Assembly (NCBI GenBank): GCA_964058845.1
Contig: CAXKVR010000234.1
Span: forward strand, 1-28,995
Direction of reading: 5' to 3'
DNA from: Carex sylvatica
Taxonomy: Eukaryota > Streptophyta > Magnoliopsida > Poales > Cyperaceae
DNA: 28,995 nucleotides
The notes under the pieces are model-generated. The model was not told the DNA's origin and searched no databases. It worked only from the letters and a program-made list of their open reading frames with translations. Made by a program: the position numbers and the translations under genes. Below, piece after piece: positions 21,001 through 28,995 of this stretch. The number at the start of each line of letters is the position of its first letter. Positions within the stretch are counted from its first letter, which is position 1.

Positions 21001-23700
21001 TTAATCTTTTATCTTATTATTTAAAAAACTAATCTGACCTATATGACCTTGAATTTAAATTGGAGGGTCCATTATCTCTAATTGTTTCTTCCTCTTTTAG
21101 ATCAAGTACCTCGCATGTCTCTCTCAGCCTCAGTTATGTCACATGTCTGTCAACAAAAAGAAAAAAGAACCATGCAATTTTTCAGAAAAATGAAATGTAC
21201 TGACTGATTCAAGATTCCTTGAGAATTTTTTTTACTCCTAGCTGCTAAATCGATGCATATACAACTTTGTTTTGAGGGAAAGGCCCGCAGAGGCATGCTC
21301 ACTGATCAATAGAAATTACATAGCATAAGTCGAAATCTTAGAGATATTGAAAACAATACTTGAAACAAGCCTAATGCAATAAACCAGAAAAGTAGAAAAT
21401 TCTGAAATTACACTTAATTTCTAAAAAAAAGTAAAAACTGGATAGACTAAAGGAGACTAATGCAGTGAACAGTGTCATGCCATGACATTGAATCGTAAGT
21501 ACCCTACCATGACATCTCTGGTTGACATCTAAATCACAAATTTAAACCCATTTTTCCATCCATTTGCATTGATACCTTGAAGTCCACTGATTGGTACTGG
21601 TACCATGCTGTGAACAGTGTCGTAACAGTTTTGTTTCATGCCCTTTTTTTCTCACATCTAACTCACAATTTTTATCTAATTCATCCAATTTTCATCCAAT
21701 TACATTTGATAATTGACAAAAAAGATAATTTGCTAATTATGAGAAGTAAGAAATGATTTATCATCGAAAAGCTATAATTACTATTTTGTTCTTACAATTT
21801 AGTTTGGACCGGTGTTATCAAAATCGGACTGGACCTCCGGTTAAGCCAAATATAACCAGACCTGATAACTAGTACTCCGGTTTGGTTTGATTATGACGAA
21901 ACACCCATAATTTTAGTTCTTATTTTGATAATATATTTTGGCTATAACGATTATTAATAAATTTGATTGTTAATAAGTATTTTAATTGTTCACAATTTAA
22001 ACTGCTATCAAAAGAACCACCAACCAAAATAAGTACTTGTTACTTTTCATTTTTTTTTTAACTTCATTTGTTTAACATTATTTCCCTACTATAACATTAG
22101 CAAAATTAGGATTATTCCTCTCATACTTTGTTCCGGAAAAATAATATTTATTTCATAACAAATGAAATAATAATAAATTTTTAAACATAAATAAATTACT
22201 TTTGTATAAATAAATATAATAAACACAATAAAATTATCCGAATAAAACTTTCTTTAAAAAATGTAAATATATTTCTCTCTCCGATGTAGAGAGAGAATAT
22301 AAAAAAAATATGAGACTTTTGATCTAAGAAAATATAATTGGATAGACGAAAATATTTTTGATGCGACGCATATATATATTTTTCTTAACTTTATACTCTT
22401 GTTGATTTTACAAAAGAAAAAAAAATGAAAAAAGAAACTAGCTAAATCTAGAACGCGTTCTGCTTTAAACCTCCCATAATATAATTAATTATTGGGCTTC
22501 TCAAAAATAATAATGGGTCCACTCGCCTCGTGAAAACTTCAATTTTGATAATGATAAATTGATAAGCAAGTTTGCAGCCTTTTCAAATGCTACCTAGCCT
22601 GCTTAAGTGTTTACATCGTTAGTGAATTAATTTTTGCATTTATATTTGTACACGATCCGATTTGTACGAGTTACGTGCCGTGTGTTGTTAAATGTGCATA
22701 TCAAAAGATGAAGGGGGAGAGGTGATCAGAATTCCGATTCAGTGCAATATCGAAGTCGTGCAAGTGTATTGTGATAGCTTAAGCTAGTATGGTGTCATAT
22801 ATGGTTGGTATCATGTTTGCACCTTTTATCATTTTAGTTTTTAGTCCTATCATATAATCTTTTGTTTGTTATCTTCTTGCCAAGTGTTCAAATGGGGTAA
22901 ACATGTTCATACTCATAGCGCCACAGTTGAAAGATAACACATATGTATCTGCAATTAATATATCTGATCAACACAGATCAAGCCAATAATTGGTTCACTA
23001 GTTACTAACAACATCAATATTAAAGATGACCTTAAAGAAAACATTAATAATGTAACAAGTAATTTTCAGGACCCAATTTATATCCTTTTGCAAATAAAAG
23101 TACAACAAAGGTTTAAAAAAAAAAATTTTAAGCAAGGAATTACTTCTAGTCTCGACTTGTGGAAAGCTAGTGAATCCATTAGTTTGTTTTTAAGCATAGC
23201 TTGTTCTTGTCAGAATTTATAACTACCAAGCTGTGCTTATGTTCATGCATATTGGGCCTGTTTGAAATTTACATGTACATAATGAGAATCTAGCTAGAAA
23301 GATATGTGCCAACAAGACATGAACTATGACTATGGATACTAAAATAGCAAGCATGGATCCAATTGAAGTACTGTATATATGATAAATTATACCAGACAAT
23401 ATAAATGACAGAGAGAATCTTTTCAAAGCACATTCCAATCGACAACCACATGACATAATTTAAATATACTATATTTCTTCAAATGCAAAAAAAAAATTGG
23501 TTAATTTGCCAATTGCATGGAGTGTGTTTGAGGCTAATTTGCCATAACAGAGAACAACTAAAACTCAATTCAGGCTTCATTGCACTATTTATTGAAAGCT
23601 AACCGTGATTAAAATTTGCTTAATTTAGCTATAAGTGAAAGTGTTATACTCAGTCACAATGTTAGATGGTTATCTAGTATGGTACATAATTACGTACTGA
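21001..23700. other. Long gene-free AT-rich interval
   Basis: No gene with a recognisable domain on either strand. Noted items: a 'gtgaacagtgtc' repeat at about 21465 and 21610; a 'cggactggacctccggtt' tract near 21826 resembling the ACCGG-rich degenerate repeats of plant elements; and very AT-rich DNA at 21900-22440. The 77-residue minus ORF at 23223-23456 has no domain and no coding context. Confidence 0.5.
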
Positions 23701-23728
23701 TATCAAACCCACAAACATAGAAAATGAA

Positions 23729-23845
23729 ACACAAGAATTTCTACCAGGAGCAAACAACCACAAGCATTTCTACCGGGAGCAAACACAAGCAATTCCAAAT
23801 CAAAATAGTTCATATATCACACACACTAGTTCATATATCACATTG
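23729..23845. repeat. Two short tandem duplications
   Basis: 'acaag[a/c]atttctacc[a/g]ggagcaaaca' occurs at 23731 and 23760 (period 29). 'agttcatatatcaca' occurs at 23807 and 23828 (period 21). Both are local duplications just downstream of the DUF295 ORF on its strand. The 62-residue plus-strand ORF here follows from them. Confidence 0.75.
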
Positions 23846-23872
23846 GAAAAAAGCACAAGCACAAACACAGAC

Positions 23873-24391
23873 TTACAATAGGGGTCCACCTGAAACTGAA
23901 ACTGATGTGTAAAAAAAGTACACAGAGCCGCCACATAATAACATCTTCATACTTAGTCTGCCAATTAGCTGCCCTGGTTTAAAGACATAAGGATGCTCCT
24001 CCCAGTATGTGTATGCACCACCAGGTCCAGGTCGGGCCATGTATACCTTCACAATGGTGTCTGTAAAATAACCACAAATAACAACTCCCGGAGTGCGAGT
24101 ACCCTCGGTTGTACTTGTGGTGCAGAATGCAGCACACACTTCTAGATCATAGAAGCCCGGCAAATCTATGCGGGCCCCAGTAATGGGATTCAATAAAAAC
24201 ATTGAATATTTTGGGGATCCCATTCCCCTGCCAAATAACAACATGTCTCGCCCACACAAGAGCAGCCATCCATCTTTGGAGTACAATAAACGGTTGCTAG
24301 ATTGTAGACCTGAATTGGCTATCAAAAAGCACTGTCGTGTTGCAATGTTTCCGAAAAGGTGATTACCTTGGCTTGTCCGAGGATCAGCCAT
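23873..24391 (-). pseudogene. DUF295-domain (F-box-associated) fragment or short gene
   Basis: A 172-residue ORF with DUF295 hallmarks: LLYSKDGWLLLCGRDMLLFG, then FLLNPITGARIDLPGF, an internal region on how the value is displayed (VVICGYFTD...VYMARPG...YWEEHPYVF), and a C-terminus ending SVSGGPLL. DUF295 normally sits C-terminal to an F-box in plant F-box proteins, which recruit substrates to SCF ubiquitin ligases. No F-box lies in frame here: a TGA stands about 20 bp upstream of the ATG, and the DNA upstream has stops in all three frames. The ORF is also shorter than a full DUF295 F-box protein. It is either a decayed F-box gene or the 3' exon of one whose 5' part I could not join. The call to the DUF295 family is good; the pseudogene status is likely but unproven. 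Confidence 0.7.
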
Positions 24392-24663
24392 GTAAAACCA
24401 AGGAAGATCATTTCATCTTCTACTCAATTGACGGAAGAGGCTGATATAGATCTGGATCTGGACAACGATTCCTAGGGCGCAACGATCTTGAAACTTTCTT
24501 TATCTGTTAATCATGAGGAAACCAACCAGTCTCACTATTAGGCTAACACATAAAAATTGCTACATAATTCACAGATAGTTCAGTTCAGTACTGAGAGGAG
24601 AGTAGAATACTTACTACTATGAAGCTAGAATTATTGATGGTGCTAGGCAGTTTTAGTTTTACA

Positions 24664-24820
24664 TCACATGAACCACCCTCCCTTTGTAGCAGTTTCCTTC
24701 CTCTTTAGACTAGTCCGGGTAAATGCTTCGGAAAATATCCCATTAGTACGTCGACACTGAGTAATCACTGCCATGATGGTCCGTACCACATCTTGTGTTG
24801 GTCTCCTGAAGCCAGTTGTG
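24664..24820 (-). pseudogene. Coding-like exon fragment, unrecognised
   Basis: A 51-codon open stretch (24819 down to the TGA at 24664-24666) follows a good acceptor context on the minus strand, 'tttcaatttag' before CACAACTGG. It reads TTGFRRPTQDVVRTIMAV, then ITQCRRTNGIFSEAF, and ends KGGWFM. The composition looks protein-like rather than random, but I do not recognise a family. It could be the last exon of the broken gene whose 5' pieces lie at 25323-25458 and 26321-26462, or an unrelated fragment. Confidence 0.35.
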
Positions 24821-24917
24821 CTAAATTGAAAGGTACAAAAGGCGAAATCTTATTTATCAGAACCTAAATAGATATTGTCAGGTTTACCGGAACTGAAAAA
24901 TGAAATGAAAATGAGGA

Positions 24918-25322
24918 GGATTCAAATGCCTCCATTTTTTGTGCCTCCTTCATGCCTCTATTTTTAAAAACTTTAATAATTCAAAATTTAAAACTTAAAA
25001 GTCAAAATAAAACCGTTGAATATGATCTATATCATTTTATCTATGCACGTACAAAAAATTATGGCATTTCAATTTTATTTTGATTACCATCAAGAGTTTG
25101 TAAAAAATGCACTAATGTGGATGATTTCTAGACGTTGATTTTTGAACCTATTAATTCACATAAAAAAATAATTAAAATATGATAATTTTTTATAAGCTTA
25201 TAGAGAAAATAACATAGATCACATTTAACAGTTTTATTTTCATTTTTAAATTTTAAATTTTAAATTATTAAATTTTTTAAAAATAAAAGTACGATGGAGA
25301 CACAAAAATAGAGATTTTTTCC
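24918..25322. mobile_element. Inverted-repeat (MITE-like) element
   Basis: The left edge, 'ggattcaaatgcctccattt' and on to 'tttaaaaac' (24918-24971), aligns with the reverse complement of the right edge (about 25272-25322, 'ggaaaaaatctctatttttg' on the minus strand). Both share a 'ttttgtg.ctcc' block and an 'atttttaaaaa' block. Length is about 405 bp, AT-rich, with no ORF. No clear target duplication was found. Its right border coincides with the end of the coding-like segment at 25323. Confidence 0.5.
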
Positions 25323-26462
25323 AATTGCACGAAGAGCATATGACAATTGAGGTCAACATCAGCGAATATATCTGAATCATCAACGAATAATCCAATTTGC
25401 GCCTTGGAATTGGATGCAGTGAACAGCATATGGCGGGAGTGGGACCCAGAGTACACCAAGACTTGGGACCGATTTTTTTAATAAGAGAAATGAAATAAAT
25501 AAAATATCGGAATAGAATACAAATTTTAATTTTTATCGAAATATAAGTAGAATGGGCGGTGCTAATCCGTCTCGAAATGTGATAACGATTTTCATTAAGC
25601 AATTTGATAATGATTTTGATTAAGCGAAAAAAAAAATGGGACGGAAAGGATGGATCCGTTCCGAAAAAAAGAAAAAAAAAATTAAAAAAAATTAAAAAAA
25701 AGGACGGAAAGGATGAACCTGTCCCGAAAAATAAAAAAATAAAAAAAATAATAATAAAAAAGGGTCAAAATATATTTCTTTTTATCTTGAAGATGGATGC
25801 CTCATTTGATAAGAAGTAGATGCTAAAAAAATTATTATTTTTTTATTTTTAACTTGGAAACAAAATATATTTCTTATTAAAATTAATTTGATTTGGTAAG
25901 TTTTTGGATTTTAATAATGTTACATTCAGCAATTTTATGGATATTTGTATATTTTTCATAAATCAAGCTAACTATATTAAATACATTTTTTTTTAATACT
26001 GTTATTATCTTCCCGTTTCATTTTTTTTTTTCACTTTTTTCGGGACGGGTCCACCCTTCCCGTCCCACTTTTTTTTTTTTTTTTTTTCGCTTTTTCGGGA
26101 CGGGTCCACCCTTTCTGTCCCATTTTTTTTTTTTTCACTTAATCAAAATCATTATCAAATCACTTAATCAAAATCATTATCGCATTTTGGGACGGGGTAA
26201 TCTGTCCCGTCCCATGGGACGGGGTAACACTGCCCGTTCTACTTATATTTCGACAAAAAATAAAATCAGTATCGTATTCCGATATTTTATTTATTTAATT
26301 TCTATTATTAAAAAAATCGGAGACTTGGGATCCCTCGTCTCCAAGTGCTTTCAGGACTTCGGCTGTAAGGTCATGCAGATGCGGGGTTGGAGCGGCCGCC
26401 GCCTGAGCCGACGAAGCCTCGCCGCAAGAGAAGTCATGCATGGGCGAATCCACATCCATCAT
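25323..26462 (-). pseudogene. Unrecognised gene broken by a Mutator-like insertion
   Basis: On the minus strand a tandem ATG ATG at 26462-26457 opens 47 codons (MMDVDSPMHDFSCGEASS, an Ala-rich stretch, then LHDLTAEVLKALGDEGSQV) up to the transposon at 26320. On the other side, 25458 down to 25323 continues open for about 45 codons (VYSGSHSRHMLFTASNSK, then IGLFVDDSDIFADVD). If the 852-bp element and one copy of its 10-bp duplication are ignored, phase is kept (142 nt before the join) and no stop occurs in about 92 codons. The 5' half is GC-rich like a first exon and starts 220 bp from the divergent RF2 gene. I do not recognise the protein family. Expression may still occur from other exons, so 'broken' refers to this exon only. 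Confidence 0.5.
25459..26330. mobile_element. 852-bp Mutator-like fold-back element with 10-bp target duplication
   Basis: The element spans 25469-26320 and is flanked by AGACTTGGGA at 25459-25468 and 26321-26330. The ends are 'ccgatttttttaata' and its exact reverse complement. The terminal inverted repeats run about 200-250 bp ('aaataaataaaatatcgg', 'tcgaaatataagtagaa' and 'gataatgattttgattaag' are seen in both arms), with length differences. GGGACGG/CCGTCCC-type blocks recur several times per arm, next to A or T runs. The right arm has an extra copy around the palindrome 'cgtcccatgggacg' (about 26207-26220). No transposase is encoded. The 9-11-bp duplication class fits Mutator-like elements. 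ORFs inside (for example 25604-25819) are Lys-rich repeat artefacts. Confidence 0.85.
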
Positions 26463-26682
26463 CGAGATTGAAATAAGGTGCAACCCTAACCCTATAAACT
26501 ATGACCCCTACTGGGTAATATCCGAAAAAGCTTCCATAACAGTGCGAATCAGTCCATCAGATATTCAGATTTGACTTTTGAGTAAAACCTGACCAATCCA
26601 ACCCGAATCGTACCCGTTAGCAAATTACCTCTTTGTTACCCTGCCGTGCCTCTCGGCCTGAGTCCTGACAGTGCCAGAGCCA
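26463..26682. promoter_or_regulatory. Putative divergent promoter with telo-box
   Basis: This 220-bp spacer separates the divergent ATGs of the broken minus-strand gene and the RF2 gene. It contains 'aaccctaaccctat' at 26482-26495, a doubled plant telo-box (AAACCCTAA-type), a motif common near genes of the translation apparatus. It also has 'ctataaac' at 26491-26498, a possible TATA-like box for the + strand about 190 bp before the RF2 ATG. A second telo-box-like sequence, 'aaaaccctaaac', lies inside the RF2 first exon (26747-26758). Promoter activity is inferred. Confidence 0.5.
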
Positions 26683-28995
26683 ATGCCTCCTCCCTTCTCT
26701 CTTCTCAAGCGATCAAGCTCTCTTCTTCTCCGGTTTCTCTCCTCTAAAACCCTAAACCCCAAATCAAGTAATCCGTTTTCTCCCATAATTATTCGTACTT
26801 CCACCATCAGATCCCTCTATCGCGGCTCCAGCGAACAACGATGGTACTGCTCCTCTCCATCTTCTGTGGCAGAGGTGGAAGAGCCGACGACGTCTGATGG
26901 GTTGACTCTTGAGGGGATTGCGTTGAAGGGATGGACGATATTAGACGAAGGGGAAAGCGATTGGCGGAGCCATGCCGCTGCTATTGCACAGTCAGTTCAA
27001 CTAATCAAGAAGCGGTTGCAGGTTGATTTTTTGATTGAATGCATATGAGAGTAACCTCAGATTTTGATTATTTCATTATATTATATTCACATTAGAGTAA
27101 CTAGTAAAATAATTTTTAGCTGCACAAAGTCTGTTACTTCTAAACATGGTTGTTACTAACTACTGAGTCATTCCTCTTTATGAAAATTTACAATTATGTT
27201 AAGTGAATCTATAAAATTAATTGGTAATTTCAAACTGTTTCTAATTTTAGGGCTTCTCTTGTTGTAGTGGAAAAAGCTCATTGTAAGGTCTACACAACTA
27301 GGTACTGTACTGAACAAATCAGACTTATGGGATGACCCAGTTCAAGCTGGGAGAATAAGCCGTGAACACCGTGACATAATGGGAAAGATAAAAGAGGTAA
27401 CCTGTTTTGAACAGGAGCTGGTTGAGCATATCGACATGCTGAGACTTGCTCGTGAAGAGAATGACAAAGATTTGGAAGAGGTGCGCCCACATGTCTTCTC
27501 TGCTTTGTGTTAGTGAATTTGTATTAACTTTGATAACCTTTTTGGTGTAGGAATCCATGAGAGCGTTGGCTGATATGAGGAAGAATGCAAAGGAGAAAGA
27601 GCTTGAGGCATTACTATCTAGGGATAATGATTCCTGCTCTTGTTTTATAGAGGTTGCTATTGTTGAGTTTCTTTTTCAATGAATTTTGTTTGATTGGCAC
27701 TTCTTAAGTTTTCTAATATTTTGTTGAAATAATTCTTGAAAGATCAACACTTTGGTTTAACCTTTTCTTAGTTATAAACTTTTATCCTTGTAAAAGATCA
27801 GCATACTGGATATGGTTAAAATAATTATGCTTGTTAGCATATACTATTTTCTTTTAGGGGCAATTTGGCCTGGAGTAAAGATGCAGAAGGGTATAAGTGA
27901 TGGGTACCGTATTACTTCTCGTCCGAAGCATTTTTGAAACACAAATATAAAGATATAAGAGCCTGGCAAAAAATGTCTGTAAGCCAAACAGCGGTGGTTG
28001 AGAATCTTGTGAACCCAAAAATATAGTTCACCATACTAAATTATCCCAAAACAGAGAGAAGTAATTCAGTAACTTTAAATCTAGTTCTAATCTAGTCAAC
28101 TTACGAACATTCAAATGGGCCCTTATTGGGTTTGATCTAGGTTTGTGTCTTTAGTGGTGCTAAACTTGCATCATGGTTCTTGTTGAAGCATAGTGGAGTC
28201 AACAAATTCGAGCCAAACAAATAATAGAGAAACCAATTAAATACTTTTTAGTATTGATAAATTACTTATGCTGGGTGAAACTTTAACTTCTAAATATATA
28301 ATTTTGTGCTGCTGTTGTGCAGATTCAAGCTGGAGCTGGAGGGACAGAGAGCATGGATTGGGCTTCCATGATTTTTAACATGTACAAGTCGTGGGCCCTC
28401 AGACGAGGATTTGGGGTAACTGTTATAGAAGAAATTCCTGGTGAGATTGCCGGAATCAAGGTAATTCAGTTGTCCTCGGTCATGCATCATATTTTTTTGT
28501 TTTGTTTTGTGTTGTGTTACATGTCAATCCTTATCATATTTGTAGGAAGAACACAATATTTTTTTGGTATTTGCAAATTACTCCTAGCCTTTAAATTAAG
28601 ATTATTTGAAGCAAAGAGTAAGTGAATTGCTCTGAGATCTTAGATATTGAAATTACCTTGGAATAGGTAGTACTATTTTTGCTGGAGAGGAAAAAAAAAT
28701 GATAGAATTAGTCCATCATACCAATTGAATAGTAAGATGGTATACTGGATTCATTTGCAAATTTGGTAGAATATTGGAAAAACTTTCATGTGTTTATCCC
28801 TTCTCAAAACATACAAGGTATCTAACAGTTTTGTCTTGTACCACTTGTTTTTCTCAGCGTGCGACAATCAAAGTAGATGGGGAGTACGCGTTTGGATATG
28901 CCAAATCAGAGGTGGGAGTGCACAGACTGGTTCGCATCTCCCCATTTGACAGCTCTAAGCGGCGGCACACCTCGTTTGCTGCTGTGGCAGTGATT
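26683..28995 (+). CDS. Organellar peptide chain release factor 2 (RF2-type), 5' part
   Basis: Exons 26683-27021, 27268-27480, 27551-27652, 28323-28460 and 28858 to the window end give 310 codons, all phase 0 with GT-AG junctions. The gene continues past the edge. The start is the ATG at 26683; an upstream in-frame GTG is not used. Residues 1 to about 60 form a Ser/Arg/Leu-rich transit peptide with RWYCSS (R53-S57), close to the R-x-Y cleavage motif of mitochondrial presequences. An N-terminal helical domain follows (about 110-215: [47 protein letters not shown]). The core starts at [20 protein letters not shown] (219-238). SPF (292-294) in [16 protein letters not shown] is the RF2 tripeptide 'anticodon', predicting UAA/UGA recognition. 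The GGQ catalytic loop lies outside the window. RF2 releases the finished peptide on organelle ribosomes. Mitochondrial targeting is more likely than plastid but unproven. Confidence 0.92.

Noticed and set aside
25604..25819. 71-residue Lys-rich plus-strand ORF
   Set aside because: It is made of poly-A runs and GGGACGG blocks inside the 25469-26320 element.
27653..28322. Possible programmed frameshift site in the RF2 gene, as in bacterial prfB
   Set aside because: All visible exons are phase 0 and join without any shift; the bacterial frameshift signal is not present in the exons seen.
1..28995. CRISPR array, rRNA or tRNA genes
   Set aside because: No regularly spaced direct repeats with unique spacers, no rRNA-like blocks and no cloverleaf candidate with A/B boxes were noticed; a dedicated tRNA scan was not possible.

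Overview
This window is nuclear DNA from a flowering plant. It holds spliced genes with AT-rich introns and plant-specific families: a plant-type BRWD/PHIP homologue, a GT34 Golgi glycosyltransferase, a DUF295 F-box-type fragment and an organellar release factor with a transit peptide. The long gene-poor stretches carry fold-back transposable elements. I cannot place the species from the sequence.

Layout. 1-3420 has no gene; it holds simple repeats, a Helitron-like 3' end, a 95-bp tandem duplication and several inverted-repeat elements. 3421-14900 is one large + strand gene for a BRWD-like protein (WD40 propeller plus C-terminal degenerate bromodomain). It has a 5'UTR intron and 24 coding exons that join into an uninterrupted 1,642-residue reading frame. 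15718-17581 is a three-exon GT34 glycosyltransferase (487 residues) whose lumenal stem is made of nine 11-residue repeats. 17582-23872 is gene-free and repeat-rich; its clearest element is a 444-bp fold-back element with a perfect 9-bp target duplication (20273-20716). 23873-24391 (-) is a DUF295-domain ORF without an F-box. 24664-26462 (-) holds scattered coding-like pieces of an unrecognised gene, broken by an 852-bp Mutator-like fold-back element with a 10-bp target duplication (25469-26320) and bordered by a second inverted-repeat element. 26683 to the window end (+) is the first 310 codons of an organellar class-I release factor of RF2 type, cut off by the window edge before its GGQ motif.

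How the genes relate. The genes are unrelated housekeeping or cell-wall functions, as expected for plant nuclear DNA, and form no operon-like system. The most informative feature is the 24.6-26.7 kb interval. The RF2 gene and a minus-strand gene apparently start head to head across a 220-bp spacer with a telo-box, and a transposon sits in the first exon of the minus-strand partner. Taking out the element and one copy of its target duplication leaves an open frame. I found no convincing new multi-gene system, rRNA, tRNA or CRISPR array.
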